The translations under genes and the position numbers were made by a program. 64,000 nucleotides of DNA, taken from assembly GCA_902556505.1 (NCBI GenBank), contig CACDWM010000002.1:1-64000 (forward strand), read 5' to 3'. The stretch comes from an uncultured Pelagibacteraceae bacterium (lineage in GTDB: Bacteria > Pseudomonadota > Alphaproteobacteria > Pelagibacterales > Pelagibacteraceae). Positions within the stretch are counted from its first letter, which is position 1, and every line of letters starts with the position of its first letter. Below, in pieces: positions 56,609 to 64,000 of this stretch. The notes under the pieces were generated by a model. That model saw nothing but the letters and a program-made list of their open reading frames with translations. It was not told the origin of the DNA and searched no databases.

Positions 56609-58263
56609 TAATTATCTTTCACCATATCATTTTTCATTTCATCACCAAAGTATTTTAGGATGTTCTGAATTGGCGTTGGGATTGCTCCACAAAGAGCACA
56701 TAAGCATCCTTTTTGCATAGTAACCAACAATTCTTCAAGTAATTTTAAAGGAATTTTAGCTGTTTTCTTCTTAGCTTGATCAAACATCTCTTTACCTCTG
56801 TAAGATCCAAGTCTTCCTGGGAAGCATTTTCCACATGATTCTTCAGCTGAGAATTCAAACAAGTGATGGATATATTCAGCCATTGGAAAATCTTTTGGAA
56901 TACTTACTACACTTGCGTGACCTAACATAAAACCTTTTGCTGTGAACTCTTGAAAATCTAAATTTAAATTTTCTATTTCACTTAAAGGAACAACGCCTCC
57001 TAATGGACCTCCTATTTGAAAAGCTTTAACAGGTTCTTTGTATCCACCACCAATTTCATTAAATATTTTTTTCATTGGTGTACCCATATCAATTTCATAA
57101 ACACCTGGATTGTTAAAGAAACTATCTAAGCAAACTAATTTTGTTCCAGCTGATTTTTTATTTCCAACTGAAGAAAATTTTTCTGATCCATTTAATAAAA
57201 TTCCAGTTGCAGCAGCTAATGTTTCAACATTATTAACTACAGTTGGTTTTTTATACAACCCTTCAGTAACAGGGAAGGGAGGTCTTACATCCACTTCAGC
57301 TCTTCTTCCTTCAATAGATGCAATCAAAGCTGTTTCTTCACCACAAATATAAGCACCTTGTCCTATACAAATTCCAAGATCAAAAGAAAAATTGGTTCCT
57401 AAAATATTTTCACCTAGTAAATTTAATTTTTTAAGTTCATTGATGCAGCCATTAATTGCTTCAATAGATTTAGGATATTCACCTCTAATGTATAAAACCC
57501 CTTCATTACTTCCTATCACATAACCACAAATTACCATTCCAAAAATAACTTTTAAAGGTTGGTCCTCTAATAAGTATCTGTCTGAGAAAGCACCAGAGTC
57601 ACCCTCATCCGCATTACAGATAACATATTTTTTATCTCCTTTTGCTTTACTACAAAAATCCCATTTCATTCCTGTTGGAAAACCTGCGCCACCCCTTCCT
57701 GTTAAATTTGAATCTAATAATGATTTTACTATTTCTTTTTTATCTATTTTTAAAAATTTACTTAATTGCTCATTGAATTGATCTGTTGAGGATAACTTGT
57801 CATCCATTAAAAAACTTGTTGTAGCATAACTCTTAGAGAAAAACTTATCTTGTTTAATTTCTTCACCCTTTAAAATTTGATCTATTTTTTCAATATCTTT
57901 ACCAGCATAATTTTCTCCATCATAATGGAAAGCATGATTTTCATAACAATGACCTAAGCAGAACATTTCTCCAACTTTATCGTCACCTAGTTTTTCCTTT
58001 AGTTTATCTTTTAATTTGTCTTGAGTACCCGCACACATGCATGCACTACCATTACAAACAAAAGCTTTTTTTTCTCTATGAGAAGGTCTTAAAAATTCAT
58101 AAAAAGACTCTGCGCCATGTAGAGTTGAAACACCGAGGTTATGTTTTTTGGCAATTTCTTTAATATCTTGTGGATTATCGCTTAAGGTATTTTCTGAGAT
58201 TTGCTTAAATAGGTTATCTTTTAAGCCTATTCTGCCTGATAGATTGCTTATATTTTTTGACAC
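56608..58263 (-). CDS. fdsB: Formate dehydrogenase diaphorase subunit, fused NuoE/NuoF-type (FdsG-FdsB)
   Basis: The 551-residue protein combines two units. Residues about 1-135 are NuoE-like: a helical LHGAESFYEFL region, then C-x4-C in VCNGSACMCAG and C-x3-C in MFCLGHCYEN, the four ligands of a [2Fe-2S] cluster. Residues about 140-551 are NuoF-like: GLRGRGGAGFPTG-equivalent TGRGGAGFPTGMKWDFC, NADEGDSGAFSDRYLLE, YIRGEYP, GAYICGEETALIASIEGR, RPPFPVTEGLY and ESCGKCFPGR with a distal Cys ([4Fe-4S]). It binds FMN and reduces NAD+. No separate fdsG gene is present, so the fusion replaces it. Confidence 0.92.
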   Translation of the reverse strand: MSKNISNLSGRIGLKDNLFKQISENTLSDNPQDIKEIAKKHNLGVSTLHGAESFYEFLRPSHREKKAFVCNGSACMCAGTQDKLKDKLKEKLGDDKVGEMFCLGHCYENHAFHYDGENYAGKDIEKIDQILKGEEIKQDKFFSKSYATTSFLMDDKLSSTDQFNEQLSKFLKIDKKEIVKSLLDSNLTGRGGAGFPTGMKWDFCSKAKGDKKYVICNADEGDSGAFSDRYLLEDQPLKVIFGMVICGYVIGSNEGVLYIRGEYPKSIEAINGCINELKKLNLLGENILGTNFSFDLGICIGQGAYICGEETALIASIEGRRAEVDVRPPFPVTEGLYKKPTVVNNVETLAAATGILLNGSEKFSSVGNKKSAGTKLVCLDSFFNNPGVYEIDMGTPMKKIFNEIGGGYKEPVKAFQIGGPLGGVVPLSEIENLNLDFQEFTAKGFMLGHASVVSIPKDFPMAEYIHHLFEFSAEESCGKCFPGRLGSYRGKEMFDQAKKKTAKIPLKLLEELLVTMQKGCLCALCGAIPTPIQNILKYFGDEMKNDMVKDN

Positions 58264-58281
58264 AAATACCCTTTTATTAAT

Positions 58282-59121
58282 TTAGTCCACAATAACTTTT
58301 TTGTTATTTGTGTAAATATTAAAACTGTCCCTCTTTACGAAACCAACAAGGGTAATGTCAAATTTATTCGCTAAATCGATAGCAAGACTAGTTGGCGCAC
58401 CAACGCCTATCATTATACCTATATCGGTCATCAAAACCTTTTGAACCAATTCAAAATTAAGTCTGCCTGAGCATGTTATAAATTGGTTTTTAGGATCGAT
58501 TTGATTGTTCTTTAATGCACAACCAATAAGTTTATCTAGAGCATTATGTCTTCCCACATCCTCTCTAACAGTAACCAGCTCCCCATTGCCAGTAAAAAGA
58601 CCACTTGCATGAATTCCACCGGTTTTACCGAATTCTGACTGGCCTTCTCTCAATGTATCTGGTGATTTAACAATTACCTCTTTTTTGATTTTGGGCTCTG
58701 ATGGATTTGTTTTATCTTTTTTAATTATTTCTAGAGCATCAAGTGAAGATTTTCCACATACACCACAGGATGAATTAGTTAAAAAGTCTCTTTTTATTTT
58801 TGAAATATTTATATTTTTAGAATTATTTAAAGTTACTAAAATTTTGTTTTGAATATTGTATTGACCAACTTTATCTCCATAACTTTCTATTGAATCAATA
58901 TCACTAATATTTGTTATAATTTGTTCATTATATAAAAATCCTCTTACAAGATCTTCATCATCACCAGGAGTTCTCATTGTAATAGATAAACTTTGATTTA
59001 TCCATTTATCAGTTTCTTTATACTTTAATGAAATCTCTAATGGTTCTTCAATTGAAATTAAATCATCTATATTTTCAAACTTGTTAGATGAATATTTTAA
59101 AATTTTGTATTTAGAATTCAT
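58282..59121 (-). CDS. fdhD: Formate dehydrogenase accessory sulfurtransferase FdhD
   Basis: The 279-residue protein has SITMRTPGDDEDLVRGFLYNE, SSCGVCGKSSLDAL (the CxxC loop that takes sulfur from a cysteine desulfurase), GGIHASGLFTGNGELVTVREDVGRHNALDKLIG and FITCSGRLNFELVQKVLM. FdhD places the essential sulfido ligand on the molybdenum of formate dehydrogenase. It lies 18 bases upstream of the diaphorase gene and is co-transcribed with the enzyme it activates. Confidence 0.95.
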   Translation of the reverse strand: MNSKYKILKYSSNKFENIDDLISIEEPLEISLKYKETDKWINQSLSITMRTPGDDEDLVRGFLYNEQIITNISDIDSIESYGDKVGQYNIQNKILVTLNNSKNINISKIKRDFLTNSSCGVCGKSSLDALEIIKKDKTNPSEPKIKKEVIVKSPDTLREGQSEFGKTGGIHASGLFTGNGELVTVREDVGRHNALDKLIGCALKNNQIDPKNQFITCSGRLNFELVQKVLMTDIGIMIGVGAPTSLAIDLANKFDITLVGFVKRDSFNIYTNNKKVIVD

Positions 59122-59125
59122 TAAA

Positions 59126-59602
59126 TTATTTTAGAGGATAGTTTTTTTTTAATAAATATTTGTTAATTATAATTGCTAATAACAATATAATTATACAACC
59201 AAAAATTATTGGATTAATTAAATAATCATAAGAGGCACTACCAATAATAACTATGATTGGATTTCCACCAGCAGGTGGGTGAACAATATTAAATACAATC
59301 ATTAAAAAAACTCCAGCTCCAACAGCGATTGCAATACTGATATAAATAGGGAGCGGAATATAGTTTACAAAAATTACTCCTACTAAAGCGGTAACTAAAT
59401 GTCCAAAAAAAACATTCTTTGGTTGTGCAAATGGACTTTCAGGAAAACCAAATAGTAAAACCATTGAAGAACCGAAAGAGGCCGCAATAAAATATCCGAG
59501 TGCACTTTTATAAGTAAGGACTGTTAGCACGCCAATTGTAAATGCTGAAAGAAAACCTGCAATTAATGCTTTTTGTAATAATGGTTTTGTAATTTTGATC
59601 AT
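59126..59602 (-). CDS. HPP-family membrane protein
   Basis: The 158-residue protein has four hydrophobic helices, with the family-naming motif in FNIVHPPAGGNPIIV and earlier AASFGSSMVLLFGFPESPFAQP. HPP proteins are small membrane proteins; plant chloroplast and cyanobacterial members have been reported to take part in nitrite transport. Here it is in the formate dehydrogenase operon, four bases before fdhD and one base after the NifU-like gene. Formate and nitrite are similar anions, so a formate-transport role is a reasonable guess but unproven. Confidence 0.85.
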   Translation of the reverse strand: MIKITKPLLQKALIAGFLSAFTIGVLTVLTYKSALGYFIAASFGSSMVLLFGFPESPFAQPKNVFFGHLVTALVGVIFVNYIPLPIYISIAIAVGAGVFLMIVFNIVHPPAGGNPIIVIIGSASYDYLINPIIFGCIIILLLAIIINKYLLKKNYPLK

Positions 59603-60001
59603 TTATATTTTTAATGCTTTCGCAATAGTTCTTAAAGGTAAAAGCAAACACTCTTTCCTTGAAAGATTTTTTTTATCTAAAATTTCTTTAAAATCTTTCC
59701 AATGTTTTTCCATACTTACTTTTGCGTCCTCAAAAAGTTGCTCACCAACTTTTATAAATTTTTTAACATCATCAACTTTTTTTTCCTTAATTTTTCTTGA
59801 TAATAGACTGACTGATGCCTGACAATAAACACACGATTTACACTGATAACCCATATCTTTTACAACATCTTCTTTGACAATTAAGCTTATTTCCATCTCA
59901 TCACCACATAATGGATTTTTGTGTTTTGACTTATGAGTATAGTTTTCAACAACTTTATTATTTTCAGTATGTGCTGCTATTTCTAAAATTCTTAAATCCA
60001 T
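59603..60001 (-). CDS. NifU/IscU-like iron-sulfur scaffold protein
   Basis: The 132-residue protein has the IscU-fold cysteines: KNPLCGDEMEI, QCKSCVYCQASVSLL and SRKECLLLPLRTI, matching the NPxCGD, C-x-A-S and KC positions of IscU/SufU. It starts MDLRILEIAAHTENNKVVENY. It probably assembles Fe-S clusters for formate dehydrogenase, which needs about seven. It is the first gene of the fdh operon; the 42 bases to divergent mobA must hold both promoters. A dedicated scaffold inside an fdh operon is notable because SAR11-type genomes also carry a general SUF system (known biology, not in this window). Confidence 0.88.
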   Translation of the reverse strand: MDLRILEIAAHTENNKVVENYTHKSKHKNPLCGDEMEISLIVKEDVVKDMGYQCKSCVYCQASVSLLSRKIKEKKVDDVKKFIKVGEQLFEDAKVSMEKHWKDFKEILDKKNLSRKECLLLPLRTIAKALKI

Positions 60002-60043
60002 TTAATTTCTTTAATTCAACTTTGAATGTTTTATATTTTATAG

Positions 60044-60652
60044 ATGGATCATAACAATATTTTAGGCACTGTGCTAGCAGGCGGTAAGTCACAAAGGTTT
60101 GGAGAAGATAAATCCCAAGTAAAGTTAGCTGGTAAATTGTTAATTGATCATATGTTGACTGAAATTATTGATGAATTCAAAGAACTCTTAATAGTATCAA
60201 ATAAAAAAATTAGTTTTCATAACTCAAAAAAAATTTCAATAATCGAAGATTATGAAAAAGGTCTTGGTCCGTTAGGTGGAGTTTTATCAGCTATGAAATG
60301 GATAAAAGAAAATCAAAAAGACTACAAATGGATAGCAACTTTCCCTGTTGATACACCTTTTTTTAAGAGACAAATGCTTAAAGACTTTATTCAAAATATT
60401 AATTTCAATGAAAGCGATTTATTTTTTATTAAGTCAAACAATACACGACACAATATATTTGGCTTATGGTCGATTAATTTACTAGATAAGTTAGAGAAGG
60501 ATATAAACAATGGAGAAAGAAAAGTAGAGTTGTGGGCTAATAATACTGGGGTTAAAATAATTAATATGGAGTTTTCAAATAATGATCCTTTCTTTAATAT
60601 AAATACAAAAGAAGATTTAGAAAAGGCTGAAGAAATACTCAAAAATGATTAG
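60044..60652 (+). CDS. mobA: Molybdenum cofactor guanylyltransferase MobA
   Basis: The 202-residue protein has LGTVLAGGKSQRFGEDKSQV (nucleotidyltransferase L-A-G-G-x-S-x-R-x-G-x-D-K), LGPLGGVLSAMKWI, FPVDTPFFKRQ (metal Asp) and FNINTKEDLEKAEEIL. It adds GMP to molybdopterin to form the bis-MGD cofactor required by the divergently encoded formate dehydrogenase. It overlaps moeA by eight bases. Confidence 0.93.
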   Translation: MDHNNILGTVLAGGKSQRFGEDKSQVKLAGKLLIDHMLTEIIDEFKELLIVSNKKISFHNSKKISIIEDYEKGLGPLGGVLSAMKWIKENQKDYKWIATFPVDTPFFKRQMLKDFIQNINFNESDLFFIKSNNTRHNIFGLWSINLLDKLEKDINNGERKVELWANNTGVKIINMEFSNNDPFFNINTKEDLEKAEEILKND

Positions 60653-61889
60653 TTACGAAAAATCAAAGACAATTTTAAAAAAAGCCAAAATTAAAATTAA
60701 AGAGGAAACCATAAAGAGTATAAATTCTTTGAATAGAGTAGTTTCTAACAATATTCATTCTAATATAAATTATCCAGCAGGGAATAATGCAGCATTTGAT
60801 GGGTACGCAATTAATTCAAAAGATACTAATGGATTAAAAAAAAAATTTCCAAAAAAATTTAAAATTATTAGTTCAATTGCTGCAGGTATGAAACCATTTA
60901 ATAAAAAGATAAAAAAATTTGATACTGCAGAAATAATGACTGGAGGAATTATTCCAAAGGGTTTTGACACAATTATTCCTATAGAACAAATAATTTTTGC
61001 ACCTAATAAAAAATATATTTTAATCGACCAGAAAATAAAAAAATTTGATCACGTTAGGTTTGCAGGTTCAGATTATAAAAAAGGGGAGATTGTAATAAAA
61101 AAAAATACAATTGTTCAACCAAATCATATTTTAGCTTTTAAAAGTTTAGGTATTAAACAAATTAAAGTTAAAAAAAAGATTAATATATTATTTTTTTCAA
61201 CTGGAAACGAAATATCAAACAAAGACAATATTCCAAATTGGATGGTAAGAAATTCTAACACACACTATATAAAAAACTTAAATCAAAATTTTTTATTTAA
61301 TTTTAAAAGTGGAAGTATATTAAGAGACAATCATCAAAATATTTTTAAACAAAAAATAAATAAATTAATTAAATCTAAAGATGATATTATTATTACGTCA
61401 GGTGCAGTCTCTGCAGGTAAGTTTGATTTTATACCTGGTGTTGTTAAAAAATTTAAGTTATCAAGCTACTTTAAAAGTGCTGCAATAAGGCCTGGAAAAC
61501 CAATAATGTTTGCAAAAATTAAAGGGAAAGAAAAGGCAATATTCGGACTCCCTGGAAATCCAATTTCTTCAGCTGCATGTTTTAGATTTTTTGTAATTCC
61601 ATATATTTTAAATGCCTTAGGATTATCTGAAGAAAAATCAATTAAAGCTATTTTGACGAATGGTTTTGATAAAAAAAAGAATTTCACAAGATTTGTAAAG
61701 AGCCAATTAAGCACAACTAAAAATGGAAAACTAAATGTTGAAATTTTAAAAGGTCAAGAGTCTTTTAGAATTAAATCATTTGTAAAATCAAATATTTGGG
61801 TTTTGTTACCAGCGGGTAAATCAAAATTTAAAAAGGGAGATATCGTAGATTGCTTTTTCCCCAACCTTTCAAATCAAAATTTAGTTTAG
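60645..61889 (+). CDS. moeA: Molybdopterin molybdenumtransferase MoeA
   Basis: The 414-residue protein has GNNAAFDGYAINSKD, AAGMKPFNKKI, AEIMTGGIIPKGFDTIIPIEQ, FFSTGNEIS, TSGAVSAGKFDFIPGVV, RPGKPIMFAKIKGKEKAIFGLPGNPISS and a C-terminal beta domain. It inserts molybdate into adenylated molybdopterin. It is richer in lysine than usual, consistent with very AT-rich coding. It forms a two-gene unit with mobA, placing both late steps of cofactor synthesis next to the main enzyme that uses it. Confidence 0.94.
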   Translation: MISYEKSKTILKKAKIKIKEETIKSINSLNRVVSNNIHSNINYPAGNNAAFDGYAINSKDTNGLKKKFPKKFKIISSIAAGMKPFNKKIKKFDTAEIMTGGIIPKGFDTIIPIEQIIFAPNKKYILIDQKIKKFDHVRFAGSDYKKGEIVIKKNTIVQPNHILAFKSLGIKQIKVKKKINILFFSTGNEISNKDNIPNWMVRNSNTHYIKNLNQNFLFNFKSGSILRDNHQNIFKQKINKLIKSKDDIIITSGAVSAGKFDFIPGVVKKFKLSSYFKSAAIRPGKPIMFAKIKGKEKAIFGLPGNPISSAACFRFFVIPYILNALGLSEEKSIKAILTNGFDKKKNFTRFVKSQLSTTKNGKLNVEILKGQESFRIKSFVKSNIWVLLPAGKSKFKKGDIVDCFFPNLSNQNLV

Positions 61890-61938
61890 AAACGTATTTT
61901 TGTTGTAGAAAATTCTATTTACAATTAGATTTCTCATT

Positions 61939-62844
61939 ATGTTAGAGTTAAGAAATCCAAGAATAGCCATTCCTGTTGTACTTTTTGCCGGTCTATTATG
62001 GTCGTTTGGCCCATTAGTAGTTCGATACATGGATAATCCTCAAATGGTACCTTGGCAGTATATTTTTGGTAGAGGTTTAACAATTTTCATCTTATTAAAC
62101 CTTTATTTATTTTTCGAGGAAGGAAAAAATTTTTACAAAAACTATTATAAAATAGGTTTATCTGGAGTAATCGGTGGATCTGGATTGGGGATCGCTATGA
62201 TTACATTTATTTATTCAATTACAAATACTAGCGCTGCAGTTACTTTGCTTTGTTTGGCAGCAATGCCATTTTTTACAGCATTATTGGCATTTTTATTTTT
62301 AAAAGAAAAAATTTCTCTTAATGTGTGGATATCAATAATAATTGCAACAGTTGGTATTATTATTATGGCACTAGGAAACACCGGTGAAAAATCACTAATT
62401 GGTTTCGTATTTGGTTTAACTTCTTCAATTGGTTTCTCAGTTTTTTCTGTAACTCTAAGATGGAGAAAAGAAACACCAAAATTCACAACTGTAGCTTTTG
62501 CAGGTTTCTTTTGTTTTGTGTTTGCAACAATTATGATTTTATCAAACAATTTAGTTTTTTTTTCATCTAGCTATAACGGAGCTTTGTTTTCTTTGCACGG
62601 GACACTAGTTTGTTTTGGTTTGATTTTATATTCAATAGGATCTAAAGCGATACCAGCAGCAGAATTGACTTTATTATCTTTAACTGAAGTTGTAGGAGGA
62701 ATTTTTTGGGTTTGGCTGCCATTATTTGGAATTAATGAAGCACCATCCACAAATACTATAATAGGCGGTTTTTTTCTTTTCGTATCTATATTTTATTACA
62801 GTTTGATAATGAGATGGAACAAAAGATACATAGCATTAAATTAA
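61939..62844 (+). CDS. EamA-family (DMT) transporter next to creatinase
   Basis: The 301-residue protein has about ten membrane helices in two EamA repeats, with GLLWSFGPLVVRYMDNPQ at the start and SAAVTLLCLAAMPFFTALLAFLFLKEKIS and PAAELTLLSLTEVVGGIFWVWLPLFGINEAP ending the repeats. It is a secondary carrier for an unknown metabolite. The stop is one base from the creatinase ATG, so the two genes are almost certainly one transcript and the carrier may move creatine, sarcosine or a related compound. It starts 49 bases after moeA. Confidence 0.85.
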   Translation: MLELRNPRIAIPVVLFAGLLWSFGPLVVRYMDNPQMVPWQYIFGRGLTIFILLNLYLFFEEGKNFYKNYYKIGLSGVIGGSGLGIAMITFIYSITNTSAAVTLLCLAAMPFFTALLAFLFLKEKISLNVWISIIIATVGIIIMALGNTGEKSLIGFVFGLTSSIGFSVFSVTLRWRKETPKFTTVAFAGFFCFVFATIMILSNNLVFFSSSYNGALFSLHGTLVCFGLILYSIGSKAIPAAELTLLSLTEVVGGIFWVWLPLFGINEAPSTNTIIGGFFLFVSIFYYSLIMRWNKRYIALN

Positions 62845-62845
62845 T

Positions 62846-64000
62846 ATGGAACGACCAGATTTTTTTGAACTTAAAAATGGTGAGAAAGTAAAATTACCTT
62901 TCACAGATAAAGAGTATAATGATCGAGTAAGTAAACTTAGATCAGCGATGGATCAAAATGGTCTTGATATGGTTATCCTAACCTCAATGCATAACGTTGC
63001 ATATTACACAGGTTTTATTTATTGTTCTTTTGGAAGACCATACGGATGTGTGATCACTCAAAATAAAATCTCAACAATTTCAGCTAATATTGATGCAAGC
63101 CAGCCATGGCGTAGATCTCATTGTGATAACGTTATTTACACTGATTGGAAAAGAGATAATTTTTTAAGAGCCATTGTTTCAATTATTGGGAGAGATGAAC
63201 CTCCAAAAAAAATTGGAATAGAAAATGATCATGTCACTTTAGATATGCGAGAAAAAATAGGGTCTATTTTTACTTTCTCTGTGTTTAGCGATGTTTCAAA
63301 AGATCTAATGAAACTTAGAATGATTAAATCAAACGAAGAAATTGAGATCATTACAAATGGTGCAAGAATTGCAGACATTGGTGGTGAAGAAATAGTTAAA
63401 AATATAAGAGAAGATAATACAGAGATCGAAGTAGCAATAGCAGCAAGAGATAGAATGGAAAGAGAGATTGTTAAAAGCTATCCAGGCGCAGAGTACATGG
63501 ATACTTGGGTATGGTTTCAATCTGGTATCAATACAGATGGAGCTCACAATCCAAAGACTAATAGAAAATTAGTTAAAGGAGATATTTTATCTTTAAATAC
63601 TTTTCCAATGATCTCAGGATACTACACTGCACTAGAGCGAACTTTATTTTTAGATCATGCTGATGATGCTTCACTTAAAGCTTGGGAAGCAAATGTTAAA
63701 GTTCATAAACGTGGATTAGAATTGATTAAACCAGGTGTTAAATGTTCAGACATTTGTCATGAGCTAAATGAATTATTTGCTGAACTTGGTTATCTTCAGT
63801 ACCGAACTTTTGGCTACGGTCATTCATTTGGTATGCTTTCACACTTTTATGGAAGAGAAGCAAGTTTAGAATTAAGAGAAGATATTGATACTGTTCTTGA
63901 GGAAAATATGGTCGTGTCGATGGAGCCAATGATAATGATCCCAGAGGGTAATCCTGGTGCAGGTGGATATAGAGAACACGATATTTTGGTGATTGGTAAA
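62846..64000 (+). CDS. Creatinase (creatine amidinohydrolase), 3'-truncated by window edge
   Basis: At least 385 residues are encoded; the frame is open at the window end. The start is LKNGEKVKLPFTDKEYNDR, followed by NVAYYTGFIYCSFGRPYGCV, QPWRRSHCDNVIYTDWKRDN, IKSNEEIEIITNGARIADIGG, DTWVWFQSGINTDGAHNP (catalytic His), YYTALERTLFLDH (Glu), RTFGYGHSFGMLSH, VVSMEPMIMIPEG (Glu) and GGYREHDI. These follow Pseudomonas creatinase nearly block by block, including the INTDGAHNP loop and the other residues that bind creatine. The enzyme has the metallopeptidase M24 fold but needs no metal, and splits creatine into sarcosine and urea. Xaa-Pro peptidase or DddP-like identity is less likely because their metal-ligand pattern is absent. 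Confidence 0.87.
   Translation, partial: MERPDFFELKNGEKVKLPFTDKEYNDRVSKLRSAMDQNGLDMVILTSMHNVAYYTGFIYCSFGRPYGCVITQNKISTISANIDASQPWRRSHCDNVIYTDWKRDNFLRAIVSIIGRDEPPKKIGIENDHVTLDMREKIGSIFTFSVFSDVSKDLMKLRMIKSNEEIEIITNGARIADIGGEEIVKNIREDNTEIEVAIAARDRMEREIVKSYPGAEYMDTWVWFQSGINTDGAHNPKTNRKLVKGDILSLNTFPMISGYYTALERTLFLDHADDASLKAWEANVKVHKRGLELIKPGVKCSDICHELNELFAELGYLQYRTFGYGHSFGMLSHFYGREASLELREDIDTVLEENMVVSMEPMIMIPEGNPGAGGYREHDILVIGK

Noticed and set aside
62211-62549. A 112-codon minus-strand open frame inside the EamA gene
   Set aside because: It is antisense shadow of membrane helices; no independent support.
62846-64000. Annotation as Xaa-Pro aminopeptidase or DMSP lyase DddP
   Set aside because: Creatinase-specific segments (SFGRPY, QPWRR, INTDGAHNP, GYGHSFG) are present in order and the metal-ligand set of M24 peptidases is not.

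Overview
The window is a very AT-rich, densely packed stretch of chromosome that looks like SAR11 (Pelagibacterales, Alphaproteobacteria). The reasons are short intergenic gaps, many start/stop overlaps, TRAP and EamA carriers, a glycine-riboswitch-controlled gcvT-gcvH-gcvP operon, an alphaproteobacterial GTTC-N7-GTTC SOS operator and an NAD-linked molybdenum formate dehydrogenase. I found no tRNA, rRNA, CRISPR array, transposase or phage gene. The lineage call is inference from gene content and composition.

Layout. 1-721: a 5'-truncated ftsQ (minus strand) abuts a 5'-truncated ferredoxin-NADP reductase (plus strand) at about 530-545, a chimeric-looking junction. 718-2074: glutathione transferase, a 31-aa membrane ORF and dksA. 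2153-8181: two glycosyltransferases, a DUF1800/DUF1501 pair, a secreted lyase-fold protein and a small Cys-tailed protein. 8268-13101: complete urease operon ureDABCEFG, followed by a second lyase-fold protein. 14211-15908: umuDC with an SOS promoter. 16046-18112: cupin, VOC protein, GFA-type protein and glycerate kinase. 18109-26666: tolC, recA, a TPR-methyltransferase, alaS and icd. 26743-35049: psd, pssA, a glycosyltransferase-like gene, rlmE, guaB without CBS domains, guaA, a glyoxalase, panB and terC. 35161-41738: a TRAP transporter, 5-oxoprolinase pxpA divergent from pxpBC, and an EamA carrier. 41741-46285: glycine riboswitch and gcvTHP. 46292-51281: a lipid-modification cluster (flavoprotein, DUF1365, CFA-type methyltransferase, DUF3833, SDR, TspO). 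51284-61889: a DAO-type FAD oxidoreductase, then a formate dehydrogenase island (NifU-like, HPP, fdhD, fused diaphorase subunit, catalytic subunit, selO) divergent from mobA-moeA. 61939-64000: an EamA carrier and the start of a creatinase gene.

How it fits together. Creatinase splits creatine into sarcosine and urea. Urease frees the nitrogen of urea. The DAO-family oxidoreductase is a candidate for sarcosine oxidation. Glycine cleavage turns glycine into ammonia, CO2 and methylene-THF, and formate dehydrogenase oxidises formate to CO2 with NADH. The window therefore carries most of a route for using small methylated or guanidino nitrogen compounds for nitrogen, one-carbon units and energy. 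Linking the pieces is inference; the individual enzymes rest on clear family motifs.

The 3' end runs off inside the creatinase gene and the 5' end runs off inside ftsQ. No gap longer than about 215 bases lacks an annotated feature.
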